From: Lottia gigantea
Lineage: Eukaryota; Mollusca; Gastropoda; Lottiidae
NCBI RefSeq assembly: GCF_000327385.1
Contig: NW_008709110.1
Coordinates: 561,451 to 625,450 of the forward strand
Reading direction: 5' to 3'
Length of the DNA stretch: 64,000 bases
Shown piece after piece: positions 43,826 to 59,399 of this stretch. A model generated the notes under the pieces. That model was not told the DNA's origin, did no database searches, and saw only the letters and a list, made by a program, of their open reading frames with translations. How positions within the stretch are numbered: position 1 is the stretch's first letter; every line of letters starts with the position of its first letter. The position numbers and the translations under genes are program-made.

Positions 43826-43870
43826 ATGGCCGGCTTTAGTGAATGTTCAGATTTGTGCCACATGAAATAA
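43826..43870 (+). other. Upstream ORF in the MAN1B1 leader
   Basis: AAAATGGCC is a strong start context. It opens a 14-codon frame (MAGFSECSDLCHMK) that stops at 43870, 40 bases before the MAN1B1 ATG. If the transcript starts upstream of 43826, this would reduce or regulate MAN1B1 translation. The transcription start is not known. Confidence 0.4.
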
Positions 43871-43910
43871 ACAAATACAGCTACACAGATGTACCAATAG
43901 TTTTGTCGTG

Positions 43911-46900
43911 ATGTCTTCTTCATACAGGAAAGAGCATCTTTCCATAAATTTGGGATTTGACCCTGTGCAACAATATGATAGCAACAAATCTAAAAGGAAA
44001 TCAATCATAAGGGTTTGTGGTTTTGAATACACATTTTTTTTACAGATCATTATATATTCTCAAAGAACATTGACATGAATGGTTCATGACAATTTTGATA
44101 ATATGTCCGCCTTATCTGGCTTTAATATCTATTGTGAAAATGTCATTCAGATCTGCTGTCAATCAAAATCAAATATAAAGAAGGATATCTTCGATGATAT
44201 TATTTTATTCATATCTGTTATATGAACTAGTGCCTTATATACAGTCGAGTAACCTAATTTCGTGGAAACCTATTATTCGTGGATTTCCAGAAAGGATTAA
44301 TAATTTACATGAGCGACCTTGCGCGACCTTCGCATTAGTTTGTTTTAATAAACATGGGTTTTCTCTACAATATCAGCTAGTAGAATGAATCCAGTAGTTT
44401 CAAGCAAGGTAAAATGTATTAATGTATACTTTGACAAATACAAAATGGCGGATTTCAGTTATTACCAAACGTCACTATTTTTTATCGGCCGAATTTCCTT
44501 ATAATCCCTAGCCGTAATCTGAATTCCAAGTGTCGTCTGCTAGAATGTAGTCCAATGAATGAAGTCACGTGATCAAGTAGCGGATTCCGTGTAAGCAGAA
44601 AATTTCTATGGAACACAAAGTGGACCATATTCTTATGTAGTTTCAGTGACTTTTAGCAATAAATCACGCTACGTATCTTATTTTGTCAGTCACTATTTTT
44701 TTTTTAAAATCGTGGTTCTTTGAAGGAATTGTCACTAGTTATAATGAATTGATATTAAAGATAAATACTAAGAGAAGTTAATTATACCACCCGGTATCAA
44801 TACAACGTGTTTTTCTAGATTTATTTATAGTTCAAACATTGTACACGAAAATAGGTGACGCATTCTGCCGCCGTTGCCGAGTTGGTTGCTCATGAAATAT
44901 GGGTCAAAGTGAAGAATTCATAAAGAAAATCGAAACAAACCAGTTTTAATTATTTTGTAGAATATCTGAGGAAACATTTAAGACATAAAAAAAAAATTTC
45001 GTTTTTTTAACTTTGACGAAATTCGGTGTTGAATCCTTATATCCACGAAAATAGGTTACACCACTGTAATCCTAGATTTTTTTCTATCCTCTTATTATTT
45101 TGTTATTAAATGAAGATTTGTATTGTATTGTAGCCTATTGATAGTATTAGATAATGTATAGATATTCTAGGCATAATGAGTTATATTCATTCATACACAC
45201 ACATATTGACCTAATTGAAGTGGCAATAGCCTCAAAGACTGCAGACCACTTTATAATCTTTGTTGACTTGTGAAAATATTAATTAATTCTGGAAAGTTAT
45301 ATAACTAAAACAAATATTTAGACAACTATTTTCGTGATTGAATGTTATTTCTAAGATCATAATATGATATATCTTTCCAAGGCATTTAGTAATTGATCAA
45401 TATATGGTTTGTTTGTTTTCCTCATAATATGATACCTGATAAGATTGTTTGCATTCAAACTATAGGAACATGTTTTTCTTTGATTTTTAGACCTGGAGAA
45501 GATTGTCTAGACTACAGAGATCATGTATATGTTTGATGGCTATATTGGGACTCGTGTGTACTGGTTATGTGGTACCTGCTATATATTCAGATTACAAAAA
45601 TATAGAAGAAGCAAATCTTGTGGGTAATCGTAATAGACTCAATATTCCAGTCACAGATATTCTAAGCCAAAATGATCACATGAGATATGAAAGAGACAAG
45701 GCAGACAAAATTCAAAGCTTACAGAGAAAGGCTAAAGAGCAGTTGAAATATATCATGGTTTGTAAACTTAAAAAGCTCACAGAGCATCTAACCCCAATTG
45801 TTTCAAACCAATGTTACTAATCATAGAAAGCTCTGATGAAATTAAAGCTAGGAATCAATGGATTGTCTTAAAGATGATAAGATAATTACTGATTCTTTGT
45901 TCAAACTGCTTAGCAATATTGATTTAGGGAAAAGTCTTGCCTTTTGTTTCTGCTTTTAGATGTTAAAACCTCATTTGTAAGATGCATGAAAATATGTTTT
46001 CCTACATCTTAGTGATTTTTCTATTAATGTATTTGGAAACATGATAACTAAATGTGCTTCCTTCTTTGAAAACTTCTGATGTTTTTTTTTGTCTGGAGTA
46101 TAATCTTGGAGACGAAAACTAGAATTTGAACAACTTAAACATTTGGATTTGGATCTATATTGAAAAATTCACACACATAATAATTTTACCCTTCAAAGAT
46201 AAAAAAGAGTCAGTTTATATAGACCTCTTTAACACCAATTTTTATTGTTAATTGAATTTTTTTTAAAGAATTCAAAATTGATTTTATTGTATGATATTTG
46301 TTTTAAGGCTAAAGTGAATCGAAACGAAAAGAAAAATGTAATTGAAATGGGTAAACCTATTGTTCCACCTCATGAAAATGTTGAAAATAAAGCTGATGTT
46401 TTACAACCACCAGTTGATACTGGAAATGTTGATAAACCAGTTGTACAAGTAAGAAACTATTAGGATGAATATTAAAAAAACCTGTACTACTTATTTTAAA
46501 AATACATGACACAATTGGATTTTGATTTGAACATTTGAACAGCTATGGAAATCATGTTGAATTATTCTGTTATATGTGTAAAAAGAATGAACCCTTTCAT
46601 CACTAGTAGCAGCTCTGCCACATATTTACGTGATATATACCTGAGCTCAGTGTTCAAGGGATAATGAACAATCAGTTGATAAGCTACTGAAAGAATTTAT
46701 GAATCCATGTACAATTAAGCAAGGAAAATGTGTGTTTTATTTATTTTTTCATTAAATATATTATGATAACTTTTTCAGAATGTTAAAATCCCACATTTCA
46801 GGAGAAGCCATTTGAAGATGCTAAAGCAGAAGAAGTTATCAAACCCTTTGTCTCTGATTTTGATTTTTTCAAAGGTATGATTAAGATACTCATCTATAGT

Positions 46901-49900
46901 GTAGATGATTACTCATAGCTACCTTGAGTTAAAATATTTGTTTTAGTAGTTATATTGTATTTAATTCAGATGATAGATCTAAGGTATTCCTGCTTTAATC
47001 AAACAGTATTTTTATACTTATTGCTTGCTGAAAATATGTTATAAATGAACAATTTTGATTTGATTTTATATTTGACAGAAAGAACTGAAACAGAAGAACA
47101 AAAGGCAGTGGTTGTGGCATTCCGTGATGCCTGGACAGCTTACAAAACTCATGCCTGGGGTAAAGATGAACTGCGACCTATCAGTAAATCACATAGTACA
47201 TGGTTTGATATTGGATTAACTATTGTTGACTCTTTAGATACATTAGTGATACTTGGATTAAAGAAAGGTAAGACACAATCTTTTTGAGGGATGATTGAGT
47301 CAATTCTGAATACTTTTAACCTTTCAGAATTCAGTGATCCTTATTTGAGTTATTTGAAGTTTAAGTGACAATAACTACATATTTTATCTGAGATTGAATG
47401 GTTTTGAAAATGTTGAGAAATCAATTTGATTAAAGAATTTTTCTAACTTGGCTTCCTGCTATTTTCAATTTCATTTCCTGCCATATTTGTTCAGTCAATA
47501 TGAAATTAATCAATGTCTTAGCAGCACCTGTCAAAATCTGTAAGTTATTTTTGTGCAATTGTTGTTTGTGATACAATGAAAATATTTTAGTAACATACTC
47601 AACTAAAAGAGATACAATGAAAATATTTAAGTAATATACTCAACTAAAGAGATACAATGAAAGTATTTAAGTAACATACTCTACTAAAAGAGATACAATG
47701 AAAGTATTTAAGTAACATACTCTACTAAAAGAAATACATTATGCAATGAAAATATTAAAGTAACATACTCTACTAAAAGAAATACATTATGCAATGAAAG
47801 TATTTTAGTAACATACTCTACTAAAAGAAATACATTATACAATGAAAGTATTAAAGTAACATACTCTACTAAAAGAAATACATTATGCAATGAAAATATT
47901 AAAGTAACATACTCTACTAAAAGAAATACATTATGCAATGAAAGTATTTTAGTAACATACTCTACTAAAAGAAATACATTATACAATGAAAGTATTAAAG
48001 TAACATACTCTACTAAAAGAAATACATTATGCAATGAAAATATTAAAGTAACATACTCTACTAAAAGAAATACATTATGCAATGAAAGTATTAAAGTAAC
48101 ATACTCTACTAAAAGAAATACATTATGCAATGAAAGTATTTTAGTAACATACTCTACTAAAAGAAATACATTATACAATGAAAATATTAAAGTAACATAC
48201 TCTACTAAAAGAAATACATTATGCAATGAAAGTATTTTAGTAACATACTCTAATAAAAGAAATACATTATACAATTTTAATAACATACCGGTATTCTACT
48301 AAAAGAGATAGGCCTACAATGAAAGTATTGAAAAATACCTCATTTTGCTATGCAACACTTTCCATAGTTATCTTTAAATGGCAGGTGTTGGATACAATAA
48401 AACAATTTTTTCCATGGTGATATAGTTGTGAATTTTCTCCTGAATGAAATAATGTCTATTTTAGAGTTTGAAGAAGCTAGAGAGTGGGTAGAGAAAGAGT
48501 TATTATTTGATAAAAGTAGATCTGTTAATCTATTTGAGATAACTATAAGAGCTCTAGGTGGATTGTTAAGTACATATCATTTAACTGGTGATACATTATT
48601 CAGAGATAAAGCTGTAAGTTTTCACATTGTATTCAAATGTTAAATATACAGAATGATCTACCCACTTCAAGTCAAAAAGACCTGTTGTAATATTGATATA
48701 TTTAAAGATGTGTTCAAATAAGGATTGGTTCTTCTGGATGCACCAGCAATTTTCTTTGCCGAGCCTTGCTGCTATATGACATAAGTGACAAAAATAAAAG
48801 TGAAAAATTAATGCAATTGTGATTTTTGACAAGTTTTTATTGCTGAGGTAGCATATTCTGGTCTTAATTGTTTTAACAAGGTTTAAGTTGCCAAATTTAT
48901 CTCTTGACTTGCACAATTCTTACTTCTTAAATGTTTTGTTTGGTGACATACAACTTGAAAATTGGAGAGATTAATCTGTAGACTAGGATTAATATATTTA
49001 TATTTAATAGGTCTGAATATATCAGTAAGCTTTGTAATATTATCTCTATTCTTTATTTCTCTGTTCTATTACAGAAATTACTAGGTGATAAGTTGATGCC
49101 TTGTTTCAATACACCTTCTAAAGTACCTTATTCTGATGTCAATTTAAAGACTGGCAAGGCTCATTCTCCTAGTTGGTCACCTGATAGTAGTACATCTGAG
49201 ATCTCAACCTTACAATTAGAGTTTCGTGATTTATCTCGTGTTACTGGTGATGAGAAATATGAAGTTAGTACCATATTATTTACTATGTTTTCAATGTATT
49301 TGAAAATTTTAATAATATACCACCCTTATGTAAACTTGATGAATTTGAAGGATTATTTTTCGACTCATGATATTTTTATTAACACTTCCAGATGATATGA
49401 CAAGGACAAAAGGTTTAAGACTTTAAATCTGGATATCAAACTTTTAGCCAATATATGATTATTTTTAGATAAAATTTTATTAAAACCAGATTCAAGTTGT
49501 CATGGATTGAATGAATTTTTGCTACCATTTCACTGCGAATCTTAGATATTTGCTTTGTTTTGACACATTTTTAATAGAAACAATTTTCCTTAAAAAAAAT
49601 GTAGTCAGTAGATAAAACACCATGTTTACTGCTCCAAGCTTTGAAAGCTTAGGTGAATGAAGCTGGAAGAAACCCATTTGTATCACAGAATTTTGTAGTG
49701 GATGATAAAATGGTTAAATATGTTTAAATTCAATAGGATGTTGCCAGTAAAGTGTCAGAACATCTCCATAATCTACCTAAAACTAATGGTCTGGTACCAA
49801 TATTTATCAACGTACAGTCTGGTAATTTCCGACCTTCATCAACTATCACATTTGGGGCTAGAGGAGATAGTTATTATGAATATTTATTAAAACAATGGAT

Positions 49901-51480
49901 ACAAACAGGCAAAAAGAATTCAGTGTAAGTATATTAGGAGAGTTTACATATGATTTGAAATTTGCCTTGCTCTAAAAACAATGCATTGATCTAAAAGCAT
50001 TGTAACACTCTTAATTTGTATATTTGTAAGTGTTGGCTTTATAAATTGTTTTTTTTTTATTTCAAACCTTCTATTTTGCCTATTTATAGATATAAAGATG
50101 ATTATATAGAATCTATAGAAGGTGTAAAAGATAAATTACTAAGAAAATCAGAACCTAGTAAATTAACATTTATTGGTGAATTACTCTCTGGTAGAACTTT
50201 TAGTCCGAAAATGGTAAGTTTATTGACATCTATAGATTTTTTAACAAATTTAACAGAGGACTTTAATAAGCTAAATTGCAGTGTATCTTAAGGTATTTTA
50301 ACTGATGTAGTGTGTTAAGTCTCAACTATTATGGAGGACAATATGTAAATTTCTTCTCATTCAATTTTTGTGATCATTACATTTTATTTGTCATTGCTAA
50401 GGAAACATTCAACACCATTCAGTTTGTTGTTTTGCAATGTTGGTTATTTAGAGAAGTTAAAAAAAAATATTTGACAATAAAGAAAGCGTCATAAAACCAC
50501 TGGATGAGATCAAATCTGTACATGTGGAAGTTATAAGTAACATTAAAACTCAAAGTTTTGACCTCTGTTTTTAGGATCATCTTGCCTGTTTCCTACCTGG
50601 TACACTAGCTTTAGGAACATATTTTGGATTAAAGGAAGATCATCTAGAATTAGCCAAAGAATTAATGCATACTTGTTTTCAAATGTATGCTAGAATGCCA
50701 ACTAAACTAAGTCCTGAAATAACATACTTTAATTTAGCACCTGGTGCTCCAGAAGATCTAATTGTGAAGGTAAGGCTATAAGTATTAGTATCTCTATAAA
50801 GCATTGACTTCAGGGAAATTCAAACCGTCTGGCACTGCACCAAACTGTTGAACAATTGACAATCTTACTCACTTCTTATTTGAATTATCTCATTTGGCTT
50901 CATATCTTTGTAGCAACTCACATTTTAACATTAAGAAGATATCTCACTTGCATAATATGGATTTCAACTGGCTTTATACCCATTTTAACATTAAACACAA
51001 AATGACCCTTTTTCTATCTCTAACTATGAAGTTTGACAACATATTAATGTTCTAGTCTAAGTAATGAATTTGATATTTTTGTATTTGAAATAGGAACAAG
51101 TATTTTTGAGTTGAAATCAGTGTTATTTGAATTTTGTTGTTTTATTTCAGCCTTTGGATGCCCATAATTTATTACGACCAGAGACTGTAGAAAGTTTACT
51201 GTATTTATATAGAATTACTGGTGATAAAAAATATAGACAATGGGGCTGGATAATATTTCAGGCATTTGAAAAATATACCAAAGTTCCTAGTATGGGCTAT
51301 TCCTCTATTAATAATGTCAAATCATTAAAGCCCAATTTTAAAGATAAAATGGAAAGTTTCTTTTTGGCAGAAACATTAAAATATCTATATCTTCTATTTA
51401 GTGATGATCCTTTGTTTTTATCTTTTGATAAATATGTTTTTAATACTGAAGCTCATCCTTTACCTATTTATAACTCATAA
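43911..51480 (+). CDS. MAN1B1: ER alpha-1,2-mannosidase I (GH47, MAN1B1)
   Basis: Type II membrane glycosidase that trims one mannose from Man9GlcNAc2 and commits misfolded glycoproteins to ERAD. Exons: 43911-44012, 45491-45757, 46308-46448, 46802-46874, 47079-47267, 48465-48613, 49075-49263, 49737-49924, 50090-50213, 50575-50769, 51151-51480; one frame of 1947 nt (648 aa; human about 699). Exon 1 was found by homology to the human cytosolic tail (HLSINLGFD...YDSNKS) and has an in-frame stop upstream at 43863. RRLSRLQRS precedes the membrane anchor ([16 protein letters not shown]), then a variable stem. The catalytic domain starts near [18 protein letters not shown] and keeps the three acidic residues: FEITIR (Glu), [15 protein letters not shown] (Asp), [15 protein letters not shown] (Glu). 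It ends [15 protein letters not shown], with the conserved TEAHPLPI. Intron 1 holds a full MITE; intron 5 holds a 48-bp minisatellite. Convergent with canonical BiP. Confidence 0.95.
44242..45066 (-). mobile_element. Full-length 825-bp TA-flanked MITE in MAN1B1 intron 1
   Basis: TA (44240-44241) is followed by CAGTCGAGTAACCTAATTTC; the right end reads, inverted, CAGTGGTGTAACCTATTTTC and is followed by TA (45067-45068). The termini match at about 22 of 25 positions. No transposase frame inside. The right 500 bases are the inverted partner of 42679-43175. Likely a Tc1/mariner-type non-autonomous element. The word ACCTATTTTCGTG recurs subterminally. Confidence 0.75.
47574..48322. repeat. Minisatellite, 48-bp unit, in a MAN1B1 intron
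   Basis: About a dozen well-kept 48-bp units (CAATGAAAATATTAAAGTAA... then ATACTCTACTAAAAGAAATA) preceded by three or four shorter 39-41 bp units that lack the AATACATTATG segment. Variants alternate TTAAAG/TTTTAG, so there is higher-order structure. The antisense strand stays open for 192 codons only because the unit is a multiple of three. Confidence 0.93.
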
Positions 51481-54400
51481 GCTATTATATTTAGTTGTCC
51501 CAATTCTCAATTATATCTTTATTTCCCTCAGTTTTAAGTTCTAAAACTACCAGTCATTTTAAAGTCCAGTATTATATATAGAGGATCTTAAACGAGAGCT
51601 TATGTAACATGAAATGAAGTTGCCAGATTTAATATTACCCAAGCTTTGACGAGGCAAATATTTAATCTGGCAACAAATTTCATATGACATAATCCCCAGT
51701 GATAGATTCTATTTCTTTAAATTTCTTGCACTTTTTCTATGTAGGGCCTTCATATTTTAGGTTAGCCTTTTGAAACATTTCTGCAAAATGTCCTTGCGCT
51801 TAACAAAAATTTTAAATGAGTTGCCAACTTTAAAGGATGGCATGTTGTTTGTTTATGCAGTGCGTGGATACCTGATCTAATTTGCATAGTTGTTAACATG
51901 TGCTATGACTTCATTTTGCTTTTATGAACCTGTGTTTTGAACCTGAGATCAGTATTGTTGTGTGATAATGTAAAATGTGGGACTTAACTTTCTAAATCAA
52001 GCAAAATATTGAATTTATGATACTATTGGTACTACAAATTAACAAGATTTTTCCTGTCTCCATTTGTTTACAAACAAATATACTGTTATAGCTACAGTTA
52101 AGCAAAGATATTGTTACTCATGTGTCCAATTCAAAACATAAACACTTGCAGTTCATGATATTTTTGTATGGTTACTAATACTATTTATTCTAGCAAACAA
52201 TAAAGTAGATTGCTCATGTTTATGTTTTAAATCAGAAACAGTTGTGCACAGATACCTTTGTTCCACGAAACCTATCTGTACTTACTAAAAATCAGGTTCT
52301 ATTAGTGTGATATCAACTATATACTGTTATTTGTAATAATGTTCTATTTAATACCTCAATTTATATTTATTTATCTTTTAACCAATTCTATGCTCAAACA
52401 AAACTAATAAATATGGAAAGAATATTTAAATGTGGTTTCAGATATTCAAAAACTTCAAAATAGTGTTGTGAATATTTATAGATTGACTTGGCATTTGATA
52501 AAAGTTTGAAGTTATTTTCATTAAATTTAACTGAAAAAACTAAATAGAACTTTTAACATAATAATGAGTGCTCACGTTAATATTTTAACAACACTTAGTC
52601 ATTTGAAGATTATCAATAATATTCCAATACAGAAGTAGGGAAGACTATAGTAAGAAAAAAATATATAGTTATTTATTTCTTTGTTTCTTTTTATTATGAT
52701 GTGCTTAAAGAATGTGTGATTATCTTTAATCATTATTAGCTAATTTGACATATATTTAATAATTTATAACTTTTTACTGATTCAAATCATACATTTGATA
52801 TATTAAGCTTGTTGATAACTGTTTATTTCATTCCCATTCTTTCAATAGAGACTACCACATCATCTACTTCACAACCACATTTTAAGTTATTATTAATATT
52901 TTGTTCTAATTTATCAGTTATTTTTTTATAAGTGAAGATCAGTTTATTTAGTTTTTACTAGCCTGTTCTATAAGTCTTTGGATTCTTTATTCACATGGGT
53001 TAGAATTAGGTCTATTTGAATGAAAATTATTGGTACTGTCAGGCTTTTTGATGATTTCCATATGGGGTAACATTTCTAGAAACTTCTTTGCCGTTTTTTG
53101 TGCATACATGATTTTGGTATTTGAATTAGAATTTTGATGGTTTATCAATTATTGTTATTTAAGCTTCTCAGTGCTCTGTGCAGAAAGTGCTTACTCTTCT
53201 GTAGATGCCTAGCTTGTCATTCTTTTTTATTTTAACAGGTTCCATGATAGCTTTTATACATGGATCCTTCATTATTTTGGTAGGTTTTTGTATTGCGGTT
53301 TAAATGTGTATATCAGTTAACTTGGCTTCTTGTGATCTATGTTTATGTTGTAAAAGTCTGTTTTTATCTGACTTTGAGCTAAATGATTAATAGGTACATT
53401 AATGATGGTTTGTATTTAATACCTACCATGTCTGATTTTTAGTTAATTTGATTATTTATATCTGTTTTTAAAGTTTATAATGTATATATTGTTATGATTG
53501 ATAAATCAGGTTTAATGCCCGTGGTAAATTGTCTTGTTTCATATTCATTTAAATTTTGTAGTGATGGAAGAATAATTTAAACGGAAACATTATACTTATT
53601 ATTGGTTTGCAGACATTATTTGTATGTATATATGTAAATAAACATCTTAATTTTAGAAATATATCTTAGTTCTGACAGATTTGCACCTTCAGTGGCTTGA
53701 ATTTGAATATTAGCCCCTATCATCCAGTTCTCTTTGATGAGAAACATCAACAAAGTATAGACAAAGTATATACAATCCACATTGTATTTTCGGTAGATTA
53801 AATAGAACTAGAAACTTTAACAAAGCTAGCCCTCTACTCCTGGTGTTATGAATCAGACCAAGGCATGCAAACATATCTCAACACGATTATATTTTGACAG
53901 ACAAAAGCTGGACTTGAAAGACAGTTTCTCATTATCAGAGCAATGAAAAATTCTGGCATATTTAATCAAATCAGACTGAATCCCAATAGAAAGTCTACAT
54001 AATCTCCAAGTGAGACATCCTGTATAGCTACCAGTGCAACCAAGACAGAAAAGTAAAGCAAGTCATGTGTTATTCAATTTTTTTTTTAATTCTTTAAATT
54101 TTTTGGTCTCTCCACCCATTCATAAAACAATACTTTCACTCAATCATACAACAAAAACAAGTAAACAATGAAATTATAGATTTGACATTCTATACATAAA
54201 TAATGTACATATGATATTTACATTCAGTTCCTCTACCTTTACTTACACCTACTAGAATATCAGATTAACTTAACTATGGAATTTTGGATGAAAAGTGGGA
54301 AAGCTTATTGAAGCTTGTAATAAGTCTTGGACAAGGAAATGAAATAGTGTCAGCTATGTGAAAATGACAAATACAATCCAATTCAACTAAAATATTCTCA

Positions 54401-54848
54401 GAAATATCACATGATTGCTGTGGAAAAGCTGTATTACCTTAATAATACATTTTTTAACATTAACTTGACTATAAAACGTGCCTCTAATGCTTAGAGATGA
54501 AATCATGTGCATCTAACAATACATAATAGAAGTGCAAAAATTCCTATCAAAATCTAGAATATAGATGATAAATTTGGTCATAACATTAAAATTTCTCCAA
54601 ATCAATTCAAAAATCAACATCTTATACACAGAACAATCTGTAGCTACGTTGTCAATTATCTATTGAAAAGTGTAACTACTTGTTTTAAATAAAATACACT
54701 TTTCAATTTCACCACACCTCACAACACAGAACACCATGATAAAAATATCTTTACATAGCTGACACAAGGATTACTTCAGAAACTTATTATCCAAATGAAA
54801 AAGATGTAACAATGATGAAATAGTCAATAAACCTAAAGTAGACAGCGC
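51481..54848. other. Convergent 3' flanks of MAN1B1 and BiP
   Basis: AT-rich and non-coding. An AATAAA at 52199-52204 is a candidate end for MAN1B1 with a 0.7-kb 3'UTR. The right part (roughly 54.1-54.85 kb) is probably the BiP 3'UTR. No other feature supported. Confidence 0.5.
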
Positions 54849-57949
<3,101 letters not shown>

Positions 57950-59080
57950 TTTCTACAAGAAAAGAAACAAATTATAAAATAAATGAAATACAATTTGTAT
58001 ATTGTGCATGAAAGGAAGTTAATTATAACGAACATCCATGCAGAATGAATCCTATTATGAACAGATGGACCTTTCACAACAGCTGTTAACTCTATACCCA
58101 ATGATTTAAAAAAAAAACAAATTAAAATCATTCAACCTTAATTATTCTCTACTACCAGATATAAATTATAGTCAGATTCCATTATAGATTTAAATTAATA
58201 TAATAAAGAAACAGAATGTTTGCAAGTAATCAGCACTAATATTGAAAATGTCAACCAGCCAAAAACGTGTTCACTAGTCCACTAAATATTTTTACTATTT
58301 TTAATTTCAAAAAGTGACAAAATTGCATTGATACCATCCCCCACAAGAAAATATCCTTTCATTTTCAAAGAAAAGATGGATAAAAATAGCTTTTCTTCCT
58401 TCTTACTGCTAGACTTACACAATTAAATCAAAAACAACTAAAAATGCTTTCGGCAAGTTCTGGCTTTAGCTAGTTCTCAAATGAATGGGCTACTCTCTCA
58501 ATATTTATGTGCTCAATACCTATTGATAATTCTTTTTTCTGGAAAAAGCCAATTCGACTAGGCAACCAGAATTCAGAGATTAGAGAAAGAATATATTGTA
58601 GCATGTAACCTATCACCACTGTATTTCATCACCAATAGGCATGGTATGGATGTATTACTAATTAGTGACATTTGATTAATCTGTGATAACATAAAAATTG
58701 GCCTGCATTCTCAATAGACCAAAAAATCAACTGAACTGGACAAACTTAAATGTGGGATAAGACTCCCTCAACATAATTACATTATTAGATCTACAATTTA
58801 TTTTGACAATTCATAAATATCATTTTTCATCTGTTAGATTAAATGAATATGAAAGGACATGGTATGAATGTAGTGGGGTAGAATGTTTTTTGAAAGTACA
58901 CAAGAGATATACTTTTCTAGAACAATCTTGGTGTCAATCACAAGTTCACGTTGAGTTGATTACAGAAGGCGTGCAGTATGAATACGATAATCTACCTTTC
59001 AGTATCAGTTCGAGTTCCCAAATTTTTTCAAACACGAAATATATAGCATTATTATTGTAGAAGATCTTTTCAAAACTTAC

Positions 59081-59135
59081 CAATATTTTCTCTGGATGTT
59101 ATACTTTAATGTATGATTTCTGATAAATTATTTCA
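59081..59135 (-). other. HSPA5: Non-coding first exon of BiP
   Basis: A donor (G|GTAAG, minus strand) sits at 59081/59080 and pairs with the acceptor at 57953-57954 just before the BiP ATG, giving an intron of about 1.1 kb. The 5' end is inferred from a TATA-like CTAAAAAGG around 59153-59161; the exact start is not visible. Confidence 0.6.
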
Positions 59136-59152
59136 CTACAAATCTGTTTGAA

Positions 59153-59317
59153 CCTTTTTAGTTGAAATGTCAAGTCTGCCGGTGTGAGTTTACGCGTGGA
59201 CGTATCTATTCTCCGTCAACACTCGTGGCTTCATTTCATTGGTCGACGTCAACACGCTGGACGATTTTCATTGGTGGAAATCCTTTACTTGTGGGGAGTT
59301 CCCTTTCATCCACGTCA
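59153..59317 (-). promoter_or_regulatory. HSPA5: BiP promoter with ERSE and UPRE
   Basis: Read on the minus strand: TGACGTGGA at 59317-59309 (ATF6/XBP1 UPRE-type site), CCAAT with a partial ERSE partner at 59274-59256, and an exact ERSE CCAAT-N9-CCACG at 59242-59224. A GACGTC core lies next to the ERSE, and a TATA-like CTAAAAAGG at 59161-59153. The exact 9-base spacing of the ERSE is the diagnostic feature of vertebrate ER-chaperone promoters bound by NF-Y plus ATF6 or XBP1. This predicts strong induction by ER stress. Confidence 0.8.
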
Positions 59318-59399
59318 GCAGGAAAAATAACGGTACGTAGTTTTAGAATCCCCTTTTCGTATGTTAATTAAAGAGTTAATGGGATTTATTTTAGTGACG

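Larger units (their letters stand above)
41856..43910. promoter_or_regulatory. Divergent promoter region of SWT1 and MAN1B1
   Basis: About 2 kb between the SWT1 start (minus) and the MAN1B1 start (plus). It must hold both promoters, but no TATA box is obvious. About 500 bases of it (42679-43175) are an incomplete MITE copy, so the original spacing was shorter. Confidence 0.45.

Noticed and set aside
42677-45068. A single 2.4-kb foldback transposon with 500-bp arms
   Set aside because: The interior holds MAN1B1 exon 1, and a second element terminus at 44242 pairs with the right end, so two separate copies explain it better.
46780-46801. Earlier acceptor before MAN1B1 exon 4
   Set aside because: Using the TTTTTCAG near 46788 breaks the reading frame; the acceptor ending at 46801 keeps it.
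47708-48286. 192-codon antisense frame of hydrophobic 16-residue repeats
   Set aside because: It arises from a 48-bp minisatellite whose unit is a multiple of three; it has no start context, signal or splice support.
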